A stretch of 19,567 nt of DNA from Flavobacteriales bacterium MED-G22. Lineage in GTDB: Bacteria; Bacteroidota; Bacteroidia; Flavobacteriales; Flavobacteriaceae. Of this stretch, positions 7,860-15,240 are shown one piece after another; the stretch's first letter is position 1, and each line of letters starts with the position of its first letter. The position numbers were made by a program, and so were the translations under genes. The stretch covers positions 1 to 19,567 of the forward strand of contig NTKF01000026.1 of assembly GCA_002457295.1 (NCBI GenBank), written 5' to 3'. The notes under the pieces were generated by a model. The model saw nothing but the letters and a program-made list of their open reading frames with translations, was not told the origin of the DNA and made no database searches.

Positions 7860-8951
7860 ATGAACAACCAGAGAATAATAGCCGTGGATATCTTGAGAGG
7901 TCTAACCATTATTTTTATGATCATTGTAAATGATCCAGGGTCATGGTCTCATGTTTATAGTCCATTGCTTCATGCAGATTGGAATGGTCTCACCCCAACA
8001 GACTATATATTTCCAACTTTTTTGTTCATAATGGGTACTTCTATTGTTTTATCATTGGGCAGAAAAGCTCAATCCCAACCTAAAAAAGAATTGATCAAAA
8101 AAATTATTTGGCGAAGTATTAAAATATATATAGTAGGACTTATTTTGTGGCTATGGCCCACATTTGATTTTGAAAGAATTCGCTGGGTTGGCGTATTACC
8201 TCGAATTGCATTTGTTTATTTTTTCACTGCGTTACTTTTTGTTTATACCAGCAGAAAAACTCAGCTCTACACAGCCATAGGTCTTGTTGTTGGTTATTTG
8301 ATTTTGATGTGTTTTGTTCCAGTTCCAGGCATTGGAATTCCTGATTTGAGTGTGCCAGAAAAAAATTGGGCTCACTATATAGACCGTCTTTATTTACCGG
8401 GGGTGCTTTGGCAAAAAACCTGGGATCCTGAAGGCATTCTTAGTACACTCCCAGCCATTGCAACAGGTATTTTTGGGATGCTTGCAGGCTACATTATTAA
8501 ATCTCAAAAGCAACTTTCTGAAAAATTGATCGAACTCTTTATTATGGGCTCTGTGCTGCTTTTTTTTGGAGATATTCTTCAATACATATTCCCCCTAAAT
8601 AAAAATTTATGGAGTAGTTCTTTCACCCTTTTTCTGGCAGGAATTTCATCTCTTGCTCTTGGCTTTTTTGTTTTTATCTGCGATCTAAAACAATGGGGAA
8701 AACACCTAACTTTTGCTCAAATATTTGGGGTCAATTCGATCTTTACCTATGCTCTGGCTGGTATTCTTACTACCATTTTTTATAGTGATCGAATATGGGG
8801 TTTTAAATTTAATGACATTTTTATGGAAGGTTTAACCGCCGTGGGTGTTGCTCCAAAACTTGCTTCACTCTTGTATGCATTGCTTTATGCAGGAATCATT
8901 TGGCTTCCAGCAAAATATCTATACAACAAAAAAATATATATCAAACTTTAG
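7860..8951 (+). CDS. nagX: NagX-like / HGSNAT-family membrane acyltransferase
   Basis: A 363-residue polytopic membrane protein with about ten hydrophobic segments. The N-terminal pattern AVDILRGLTIIFMIIVNDPG, followed by HADWNGLTPTDYIFPTFLFI, is the signature of the heparan-alpha-glucosaminide N-acetyltransferase family; H38 is the candidate acetyl-accepting histidine. Bacterial members (NagX, DUF5009/DUF1624) are often found in N-acetylglucosamine utilisation loci, where they are proposed to acetylate glucosamine residues or help the sugar cross the membrane. The gene starts 9 bp after the GH20 hexosaminidase stop and is clearly co-transcribed. The symbol is by family and context. The exact reaction in this organism is inferred, not shown. 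Confidence 0.85.
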   Translation: MNNQRIIAVDILRGLTIIFMIIVNDPGSWSHVYSPLLHADWNGLTPTDYIFPTFLFIMGTSIVLSLGRKAQSQPKKELIKKIIWRSIKIYIVGLILWLWPTFDFERIRWVGVLPRIAFVYFFTALLFVYTSRKTQLYTAIGLVVGYLILMCFVPVPGIGIPDLSVPEKNWAHYIDRLYLPGVLWQKTWDPEGILSTLPAIATGIFGMLAGYIIKSQKQLSEKLIELFIMGSVLLFFGDILQYIFPLNKNLWSSSFTLFLAGISSLALGFFVFICDLKQWGKHLTFAQIFGVNSIFTYALAGILTTIFYSDRIWGFKFNDIFMEGLTAVGVAPKLASLLYALLYAGIIWLPAKYLYNKKIYIKL

Positions 8952-9048
8952 ATAAAGAATACATTATTTAATTGTAAGAGTCAAAAATGTAACATTAGAG
9001 GTTTTCTGCTCTCTATAAGATGTATATTAAATTAAAACTTTAAATCTT

Positions 9049-9270
9049 ATGAAATTTACTTACTTAATTCTACTCTTATTATTTATTACTTCTTGTGTTT
9101 CCGTTCGATTTCCTGAGGAGGTAAAAGTCAATGTAACATTTCCAGAAAACATGTCGGAAGAGTCAATTAGTGAATTAATTGATAAAATTCCATCATCATT
9201 AAATAATCGAAACGTCAAAACAAACATTGAAGTAGTAACCAACCGAAGTGCTAAAAAAACACAAGAATAA
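9049..9270 (+). CDS. Small lipoprotein, unknown function
   Basis: A 73-residue ORF whose first 16 residues (MKFTYLILLLLFITSC) are a canonical lipoprotein signal with C16. The mature part is only about 58 residues: a beta-rich stretch (VRFPEEVKVNVTFP), a short amphipathic helix (SEESISELIDKIPSSL) and a polar tail ending KKTQE. The start is the ATG 97 bp after nagX; no exact -7 box is visible in that gap. The coding sequence stops 23 bp before the convergent rmuC gene. I recognise no family. The good signal peptide argues that it is a real gene. Confidence 0.65.
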   Translation: MKFTYLILLLLFITSCVSVRFPEEVKVNVTFPENMSEESISELIDKIPSSLNNRNVKTNIEVVTNRSAKKTQE

Positions 9271-9293
9271 AAGAAGAGAACTACAAAAAACAA

Positions 9294-10577
9294 TTAGCTG
9301 GGGGATTCTTCTTCAAGATCGATAAGTTTTGATGGTTCTTCTTTGGGAGCTTCAAGCTGCTCAACATTTTTTAGTTTAGATTGCATCATACGAGTTCTAG
9401 TTCCAACTAAAGTTTCAATTTCGTTGTTGGCTTCATTGATTTTTCGTTGAGCCTTTTCAAGAACCCCACCAAATGTGTTGAATTCTTTTTTTACAGCCGC
9501 CAAAACATTCCATACCTCGCTACTTCGTTTTTGGATGGCCAATGTTTTGAATCCCATTTGAAGACTATTGAGCATCGCGGCTAAAGTGGTTGGTCCAGTC
9601 ACAACAATTTTATAGTCTCTCTGTAAGACCGCAATTAAGTCGGGGTGACGAACTACTTCGGCAAACAAACCTTCAAAAGGCAAAAACATAATGCCAAAAT
9701 CTGTGGTGTGAGGAGGGTCTATGTATTTAGAAGCAATATCTCTGGCAAATTTTTTAATTGACTGCAACAAAGCTTTGATAGAGACTTCTATGGCCACGGT
9801 ATCTCCCGCTTCATAAGCTGATTGTAAACGCACATAATCTTCCTGTGGAAACTTTGCGTCTATTGGCAAGAAGACAGGAGTTTCGAGATTTGTTTTACCA
9901 GGCATTTTGACTGCAAATTCAACAATAGCATCAGAGCCTTTTTTTGTTTTTACATTAGCTTGATATTGATCTGGTGCTAAAATTTGCTCCAAAATATTTC
10001 CCAATTGTATTTCTCCTAAAACACCTCTTGTTTTTACATTGCTCAACACTTTCTTCAAATCGCCCACTCCTGATGCAAGATGTTGCATTTCTCCAAGGCC
10101 TTTTTGCACTTTTAATAGTTGCTGAGTAACCAATTCAAATGATTTTCCTAGTCTTTCCTCTAAAGTCTTGTGTAATTTTTCATCCACTGTCTCACGCATT
10201 TTTTCTAAACGTATTTCAGTCGTTTTGATCATTTCTTCTTGTTGCCTTTTCATTTCAGCAAATTTTTCCTTCTGGAGCTCATTAAAGGTGTTGACATTTT
10301 TGGTAAAAATCTCCTGAAAGTCTCTCAAGGTTTGTCGTAACTCTAGTCGATCTTCTTTGGCGTTTTTAATAATAGTCTCTGTAAGTCTGTGGATACTTTG
10401 AGTCAATTCTATTCGGTTTTCCTTAAAGTTTTTTGAAACCTCTTCGCGCTGATTTGAAAAGGCTTGTTGCATTTGACTACTCAGCTTTTCTTCATTGCTT
10501 TTTTCAGATTTTTTTAAAATAAGAAATAAAAGACCTAAGAAGTTCAGTGCCCCTAAGACAAGCAATACATTTTCCAT
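9294..10577 (-). CDS. rmuC: RmuC family DNA recombination protein
   Basis: A 427-residue protein with a single N-terminal membrane segment (VLLVLGALNFLGLLFLIL, residues 5-22). A long charged coiled coil follows (about 28-165, e.g. RLELRQTLRDFQEIF and KLHKTLEERLGKSF), then the RmuC domain (about 165-395). Recognisable RmuC stretches are GVLGEIQLGNILEQIL, FLPIDAKFPQEDYVRL, FGIMFLPFEGLFAEV and VTGPTTLAAMLNSLQMGF, ending with LVGTRTRMMQSKL. The domain is nuclease-like, and RmuC limits recombination between inverted repeats and has been tied to DNA-protein crosslink handling in E. coli. Length and layout are normal, with a short acidic tail. It faces the DUF5916 gene divergently and appears to stand alone. 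Confidence 0.95.
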   Translation of the reverse strand: MENVLLVLGALNFLGLLFLILKKSEKSNEEKLSSQMQQAFSNQREEVSKNFKENRIELTQSIHRLTETIIKNAKEDRLELRQTLRDFQEIFTKNVNTFNELQKEKFAEMKRQQEEMIKTTEIRLEKMRETVDEKLHKTLEERLGKSFELVTQQLLKVQKGLGEMQHLASGVGDLKKVLSNVKTRGVLGEIQLGNILEQILAPDQYQANVKTKKGSDAIVEFAVKMPGKTNLETPVFLPIDAKFPQEDYVRLQSAYEAGDTVAIEVSIKALLQSIKKFARDIASKYIDPPHTTDFGIMFLPFEGLFAEVVRHPDLIAVLQRDYKIVVTGPTTLAAMLNSLQMGFKTLAIQKRSSEVWNVLAAVKKEFNTFGGVLEKAQRKINEANNEIETLVGTRTRMMQSKLKNVEQLEAPKEEPSKLIDLEEESPS

Positions 10578-10735
10578 GCTGAGTGATTAGATCCGCTTAT
10601 AAAGGTAAAGAATCCGTGTTTAATCACAAGGGACATCAGCATTTGATTGGAATAAACAGTGCAACTGCTAGTGGGTAATCCATTTGATTTTTATTCAGCA
10701 GCAAAATGCGCAAGCCCCCTATCTAGACTAACAAG

Positions 10736-10767
10736 TTTGCCTACTCCTAAGGGTTCTCCTATATTTG
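10736..10767 (+). promoter_or_regulatory. Bacteroidota-type promoter of the DUF5916 gene
   Basis: TTTG (10736-10739) and TATATTTG (10760-10767), separated by 20 bases, match the same consensus and spacing as the tRNA-Phe promoter. The start codon begins only 11 nt after the -7 box, implying an mRNA with almost no 5' leader. The rest of the intergenic stretch 10578-10735 shows nothing convincing. Confidence 0.65.
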
Positions 10768-10777
10768 TAGCTGTCAA

Positions 10778-13027
10778 ATGTATTTAAATTTATATTTCCA
10801 CACCTTATTTCAGCTACTGCTTGTCCTTTATTTAAATTCTCAATTCGTTCTAGCGCAAGAGCGGTTTGAGCCCATAAAAGTTTCGGAAGACAACTTTATA
10901 ATTGATGGTTTGCTTGACGAAGAAGCATGGCAAAATGCAACCCTAGTCACAATAGAAAATGAAATTTCGCCTGGAAATAATACCGCTGCAAGAGTAGAAA
11001 CGCGAGGGTTAATAACCTATACAGATACGCATTTGTTTATTGGCTTTCATGCGCTAGACAACCCTAAAAATATAAGAGCATCTATTCGCCCAAGAGACAA
11101 TTTTAGCTTATGGAGTGATGATGTTGTGCTTGTTCGACTAGACCCGTATGCTGATGGGAGAAACAACTACATCATTGTGGTCAATCCGCTGGGGAGTCAT
11201 TTTGATGTTCGTTCAGTCAATGCTATCGAAGAAGACGATCGATATGATATTAGTTTTAATATGGAGTTTGAAACTGCAGGACAACTTGTTTCAGATGGCT
11301 ACCAAGTAGAAATTAAAATTCCTTTTTCCTCCTTGCCATTTCCAAATGGAAAAGACCAATTATGGCATTTTAATTTCTTTCGAAAATACTTTGACAATGG
11401 CAATGAAATAGAACTGAGTAGTCAAACTTTTGATCGAGACAATTCCTGTGAAGTCTGTCAAACCACAGATCAATTGGTGTTGAAAGATATTGTTATTGAG
11501 AAAAGGTTTGAGTTGCTTCCCTATATTGCAGGAAATTTTTCAGGAAAAAGAGCTCAGGCTCAGGCTCCCTTTGATTTTGATAAATTGAACCCTAACGCAG
11601 GATTGGGGGTCAACTTAGATTTAAATAAAACAAGTACGCTAGAAATAACCATGAACCCAGACTTTTCTCAAGTCGAAGCCGATGTAACTCAAATTGATAT
11701 CAATTCTTCTTATGCCCTTGAGTATCCCGAGCGAAGACCTTTTTTTAATAGAGGAACCGATGTGGTTGATTTTATTGATGGTGCTTTCTATTCTCGTTCA
11801 ATCAATAATCCCTTAGTTTCTTCCAAGCTCTTAACTCAAGGTCAAAAATCACGTATCTACTTTTTAACTGCTTTAGATCAAAATTCACCCTACACTGTTG
11901 CCGCAGAAGATCGATCTTATTTTGGAGAAGGTGGTCAGTCTTTTGTGAATGTCTTGCGCTACCAACACCTGTTTTCAAAGAATACCAGAATGGGCGTGGT
12001 CACCACCAATCGGTATTACCAAAATGGAGGTTTTAGCAATTTATTTGGGACAGATGGAAGGTTTATACTATCTAAAAATTGGCAGTTGAATTATGAGGTT
12101 TTTACCAATAAAAATTTAGAGCCAACCTCTAATTGGATTGATTCAGAAGATGTTCTCATTAGTAAAACTGCTGCTCTGGATGGAGAAACATTTTCCGGAA
12201 CAGCACTCTATTTACAACTCTTTCACAATACAGAACATTGGAAATCCTCTTTGGCATTGAGTAGCCTATCACCTCACTATCAGGCCAATGTTGGATTTGT
12301 AGTGAAAAATAATAGAAGATGGGTCTCACTAAAGCAGCAATATCAAAACTTTATTAATAAAAAAGGATTACAATTTTTCAGTGTTGGTTATAAGGGTGAT
12401 TTACAATACACTCCTCAAGGAGAATTCAAAACACTTAGTATAGACGGTATTGTGGAATTGCGAACTTTTTTTAATACCTCAATTGAATATACCTATGACT
12501 TTGATGTGAAAAAGGATTATTTAGATCGTCTTTACTACAATCTTGGAATCCATCAAATTGATATGCGAAGTACCCCCTCAGAAGCGGTCACCATTGTGGC
12601 CTCCTTTATGATGGGTAAAGACATTGCCTACAATGAGGATATTCCCGATGTGGGCAGGCAATTTAATGCTTTCATTCAACCCTCTTTTCAATTGAATAAC
12701 AATTTTGGAGTCCTTCCCTCGCTACGCTATGCACAATTAAAAAATTTACAAGAAGGAGGTTATTATTTCAAGGGCTATATTGGACGATTCACACTACGCT
12801 ATCAATTCAATAATTTTTTAAGTGTGCGCCTTGTTTCTGAATATAACCATTTCAACGAAACCTTTTTTTTACAACCACTCATTCAATGGAATCCTAATCC
12901 GTCTACGGTGTTTTATGTTGGAGGAAATCAAAATTCACTTGATGAATTTAATAGTGAATTTTATTCTCCATTTAGAGTAGATGAAACCCAGTTTTTTCTG
13001 AAATTTCAATATTTATTTAGTTTATAA
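10778..13027 (+). CDS. CBM9-like / DUF5916 outer-membrane protein
   Basis: A 749-residue exported protein. The signal peptide (about 1-26, ending VLAQ) lacks basic residues at its start. Residues about 30-200 form a CBM9-like beta-sandwich beginning DGLLDEEAWQNA (43-54), with LWSDDVVLVRLD and NYIIVVNPLGSHFD. From about 215 it has DUF5916 features, such as SQVEADVTQIDIN and YPERRPFFNRG, and a long Tyr/Phe-rich stretch of barrel-like strands up to the terminal FFLKFQYLFSL. This architecture is common in Bacteroidota as a surface or outer-membrane protein, sometimes linked to polysaccharide or peptide use, but its biochemical role is not established. The ATG at 10778 is the only start in frame after the stop at 10748. 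It ends 8 bp from the convergent propeller-like gene. Confidence 0.88.
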   Translation: MYLNLYFHTLFQLLLVLYLNSQFVLAQERFEPIKVSEDNFIIDGLLDEEAWQNATLVTIENEISPGNNTAARVETRGLITYTDTHLFIGFHALDNPKNIRASIRPRDNFSLWSDDVVLVRLDPYADGRNNYIIVVNPLGSHFDVRSVNAIEEDDRYDISFNMEFETAGQLVSDGYQVEIKIPFSSLPFPNGKDQLWHFNFFRKYFDNGNEIELSSQTFDRDNSCEVCQTTDQLVLKDIVIEKRFELLPYIAGNFSGKRAQAQAPFDFDKLNPNAGLGVNLDLNKTSTLEITMNPDFSQVEADVTQIDINSSYALEYPERRPFFNRGTDVVDFIDGAFYSRSINNPLVSSKLLTQGQKSRIYFLTALDQNSPYTVAAEDRSYFGEGGQSFVNVLRYQHLFSKNTRMGVVTTNRYYQNGGFSNLFGTDGRFILSKNWQLNYEVFTNKNLEPTSNWIDSEDVLISKTAALDGETFSGTALYLQLFHNTEHWKSSLALSSLSPHYQANVGFVVKNNRRWVSLKQQYQNFINKKGLQFFSVGYKGDLQYTPQGEFKTLSIDGIVELRTFFNTSIEYTYDFDVKKDYLDRLYYNLGIHQIDMRSTPSEAVTIVASFMMGKDIAYNEDIPDVGRQFNAFIQPSFQLNNNFGVLPSLRYAQLKNLQEGGYYFKGYIGRFTLRYQFNNFLSVRLVSEYNHFNETFFLQPLIQWNPNPSTVFYVGGNQNSLDEFNSEFYSPFRVDETQFFLKFQYLFSL

Positions 13028-13035
13028 AGGCAGTA

Positions 13036-13857
13036 TTAATCTAAGGTTATTTTAAAAAGTCGCGGATGACCTCCGCCCTCGTCTTCTGAAGTGATCCAAA
13101 AATGGTTTTTATCAATAATTTTTATGGCTTCAACTTGTGCTTTTTCTAGAGGTAGCAGATATTTTTTTGGTTGTATATTTCTAACCTGATCTAGAATAAA
13201 ATTAGGGATTAAATAAAAAAACTGTTGCCAATCAGTATGATAACCAGTTAAAACTAATAATTGATTTTCTTGATCATAATCAGCTGCTGTGATCAAAGCT
13301 CCAACAGCCCATTCAGCAATGGGAACTAGAGTATAATTACCTCCAAGTTTTGGTATCGTATAGAGTTGTGTATTGAACTGTTTGCGATCTTTTGAAAATA
13401 GCAATAAAGAATCTCCAACAACAGTCAATGCCTCAGCATCAAATCTGTGTTTTTTTCTCTTTTCAAAATTGGTCTGTGCCTTATAATCAAAATGAATACT
13501 ATCCTCTAAGATAAGTTTCGCATTCAAAATATAAATCGTAAGATCTTTTCGTTTCCCTTTATTATTCCCAATATCGGCTATGAAATAATGAGACCCATCA
13601 GATGCAAGGTCTTCCCAATCACGATTGATTGTGCCATGAATTCTTGACTCTAATACCAATTTCCCTTCTAAATTTGTTACATATAGCTTAGGAGCATTGC
13701 CAGAATCATTATGAGTGATTAAATAATCATCGTAGTATTCCAGCCCAGAGGTCTCATTTATTTTTTGGGGTAATAAAATCGAATCCAATTGTATTTGAGC
13801 ACTGCTCAAAAGTGAAAAAGAAAAAAAAAGTTTTATTAAAAAATTTCTACATCCCAT
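13036..13857 (-). CDS. Secreted beta-propeller-like protein, unknown function
   Basis: A 273-residue protein with a signal peptide (MGCRNFLIKLFFSFSLLSSA, cleavage before Q21). Conserved-looking motifs are NETSGLE (34-40), HNDSG (49-53), NRDWEDL (78-84) and ADIGNN (94-99). Repeated short strand patterns such as YFIADIG, SLLLFSKDR and ENQLLVLTG then run to WITSEDEGGGHPRLF. The ND-SG / DWED / DIGNN set occurs in a widespread group of secreted hypothetical proteins that look like esterase-like or SdiA-regulated-type propellers. I infer the fold, not the activity. The Asp-rich loops could bind metal. The -7 box TAAATTTG on its strand lies 17 bp upstream of the ATG. Confidence 0.7.
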   Translation of the reverse strand: MGCRNFLIKLFFSFSLLSSAQIQLDSILLPQKINETSGLEYYDDYLITHNDSGNAPKLYVTNLEGKLVLESRIHGTINRDWEDLASDGSHYFIADIGNNKGKRKDLTIYILNAKLILEDSIHFDYKAQTNFEKRKKHRFDAEALTVVGDSLLLFSKDRKQFNTQLYTIPKLGGNYTLVPIAEWAVGALITAADYDQENQLLVLTGYHTDWQQFFYLIPNFILDQVRNIQPKKYLLPLEKAQVEAIKIIDKNHFWITSEDEGGGHPRLFKITLD

Positions 13858-13874
13858 CCTATTGTATTATGCCT

Positions 13875-13882
13875 CAAATTTA
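13875..13882 (-). promoter_or_regulatory. Candidate -7 box of the propeller-like gene
   Basis: On the minus strand 13882-13875 reads TAAATTTG, an exact TAnnTTTG match, 17 nt before the ATG at 13857. No clear -33 TTG is seen. It is back-to-back with the identical box at 13906-13913 serving the opposite direction. Confidence 0.45.
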
Positions 13883-13905
13883 TGGTTTTAGATTTTTGTT
13901 TTCTT

Positions 13906-13913
13906 TAAATTTG
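13906..13913 (+). promoter_or_regulatory. Candidate -7 box of the Bax-inhibitor-1-like gene
   Basis: TAAATTTG matches the -7 consensus and lies 29 nt before the ATG at 13943. Transcription from here would begin near 13917, which favours the ATG over the in-frame TTG at 13922. The -33 region has only a partial match (ATGG). Confidence 0.5.
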
Positions 13914-13942
13914 CATGATACTTGAACCTTAAATATAGTAAC

Positions 13943-14662
13943 ATGAGATCAGGAAACCCAGTTCTAACCCAAAAAGCATTTTCAACCCCCATTATCGGTG
14001 GTGATAAAATGACCTTAAATGGTACAGTAAATAAAACATTTATGAGCCTATTGCTATTAGTTGGTTGTGCGTATTTTACCTATGATGAAATGAATTTTAC
14101 TCTTTTAATTGGTGGTGCAATTGTAGGTTTTGTTGTGGCCCTGATAACTGTTTTTAAAAAAAGTTGGGCCCCTATTACTGTTCCCATTTATGCTATTGCA
14201 GAGGGTTTTGTTCTGGGCGGCATTTCCTTTCTCTACAATGCACAATATGAAGGAATAGTTTCTAATGCTATTTTTTTGACTCTTGGTATTCTCATCTCCC
14301 TTTTGATGCTCTATAAATCTGGCTATATAAAAGCTACAGAAAATTTCAAATTAGGGGTGTTTGCCGCCACTGGAGGTATTGCTCTAGTTTATTTAGCTAA
14401 TTTTATAATGGGTTTTTTTGGTTCAAGCATAGGTGTTTTAAATCCTATGAACAGCTCTCTTCTCAGTATTGGTTTTAGTTTGTTTGTGGTGGTTATAGCT
14501 GCTCTAAACCTTGTTCTAGATTTTGATTTTATTGAAAAAGGAGTAGAAAATGGTGCTCCCAAGTATATGGAATGGTTTGGCGCTTTTGGTTTGTTGGTTA
14601 CCCTCATTTGGCTTTATTTAGAAATTTTAAGATTATTGGCTAAACTGAACAATAGAAGATGA
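13943..14662 (+). CDS. Bax inhibitor-1 / YccA family membrane protein
   Basis: A 239-residue polytopic inner-membrane protein with about seven hydrophobic helices. It has the Bacteroidota-type N-terminus MRSGNPVLTQKAF and PIIGGDKMTLNGTVNKT, and C-terminal stretches LNLVLDFDFIEKGVENGAP and LVTLIWLYLEILRLLAKL typical of the Bax-inhibitor-1-like (YccA/YetJ) family. Family members include pH-sensitive calcium leak channels (YetJ) and regulators of membrane proteolysis (YccA with FtsH). The aspartates in DFDFIEKG are the kind of acidic residues used in the pore; the role here is inferred. I chose the ATG at 13943; an in-frame TTG at 13922 would add seven unlikely residues. It is probably monocistronic. 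Confidence 0.92.
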   Translation: MRSGNPVLTQKAFSTPIIGGDKMTLNGTVNKTFMSLLLLVGCAYFTYDEMNFTLLIGGAIVGFVVALITVFKKSWAPITVPIYAIAEGFVLGGISFLYNAQYEGIVSNAIFLTLGILISLLMLYKSGYIKATENFKLGVFAATGGIALVYLANFIMGFFGSSIGVLNPMNSSLLSIGFSLFVVVIAALNLVLDFDFIEKGVENGAPKYMEWFGAFGLLVTLIWLYLEILRLLAKLNNRR

Positions 14663-14714
14663 ATTAACAAAAACTCATTTTTTTTTTATATTTAAGAACC
14701 AAAACCAATACATC

Positions 14715-15146
14715 ATGAGAATTTTGATCTTATTTTTTCTTTTGTTTTCTACATCCAGCTGGTCGCAATTTAGTGAATACAGCCCGTTAGCAATTTCCTA
14801 TTCTGAAGAGCAGCCCAAAGTATACCAACAAGTCAAAAAATTTTGTCTACAAAAGTGGATGGCTTCAAGTTATACACCTCGCCGTTTAGATGATGCTCAA
14901 GCAGTTTTGGTAATCTATGATATCCATGCACAATTAACTGCACTAACCCAAATAATGAAAGATCCCACTTTAGACATGACATTATTAAAAGAAATAATGA
15001 GTGAAACTATTGATTCAAAGGATAAATATATCTTTGACAAATTAATAGCAACTAAGCAAGAAAATCTTCTTTTGGAAAATTGCATGTTTGACTGGTCTAA
15101 AACCAACCAAATCTATCAGTCAAGAAAAAAACAATCTAATCTCTAA
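14715..15146 (+). CDS. Small secreted protein, unknown function
   Basis: A 143-residue protein with a signal peptide (MRILILFFLLFSTSSWSQ, cleavage near residue 18). The mature domain is mostly helical and has two cysteines, C44 and C123, that could form a disulfide in the periplasm or outside the cell. Charged, lysine-rich residues close the C-terminus (SRKKQSNL). I recognise no family. The gene lies 52 bp after the Bax-inhibitor-1-like gene. An imperfect -7 box (TATATTTA at 14687-14694) precedes it, so it may have its own promoter. It is followed by a 94-bp gap and then the TetR gene. Confidence 0.7.
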   Translation: MRILILFFLLFSTSSWSQFSEYSPLAISYSEEQPKVYQQVKKFCLQKWMASSYTPRRLDDAQAVLVIYDIHAQLTALTQIMKDPTLDMTLLKEIMSETIDSKDKYIFDKLIATKQENLLLENCMFDWSKTNQIYQSRKKQSNL

Positions 15147-15172
15147 GTTTTCTTCTCTACATAAGAAAAATT

Positions 15173-15202
15173 TATAGCATACATAACAAAAACAATGCTA
15201 TA
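15173..15202 (+). repeat. Inverted repeat between the small secreted protein and tetR: operator or terminator
   Basis: TATAGCAT (15173-15180) and ATGCTATA (15195-15202) are perfect 8-bp complements separated by 14 nt, followed by CTTTATTTTTTTAA. It could be a weak terminator for the upstream gene, given the T-rich tail. It could equally be an operator for the TetR regulator that starts 39 bp downstream. Confidence 0.5.
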
Positions 15203-15229
15203 CTTTATTTTTTAATAGTATTACTTTCA

Positions 15230-15237
15230 TATATTTG
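15230..15237 (+). promoter_or_regulatory. -7 box of the TetR/SulP/carbonic anhydrase unit; leaderless start implied
   Basis: TATATTTG fits TAnnTTTG exactly and is the same octamer as in the tRNA-Phe and DUF5916 promoters. The ATG of the TetR gene follows after only three bases (CGC). With transcription starting a few bases after the box, the mRNA would begin at or beside the start codon. No -33 TTG is seen at the usual distance. Confidence 0.5.
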
Positions 15238-15240
15238 CGC

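Noticed and set aside
9060..9293. Open frame on the minus strand opposite the small lipoprotein gene.
   Set aside because: It is the antisense of a frame with a clear lipoprotein signal and shows no coherent protein features.
10640..10689. Direct repeat CATTTGATT at 10640-10648 and 10681-10689 in the rmuC/DUF5916 intergenic region.
   Set aside because: Nine bases in AT-rich DNA can recur by chance; spacing and flanks show no further symmetry or link to the promoter.
13922..13942. TTG start adding seven residues to the Bax-inhibitor-1-like protein.
   Set aside because: The -7 box at 13906-13913 would place the transcript start right next to it, and the family N-terminus begins at the ATG at 13943.
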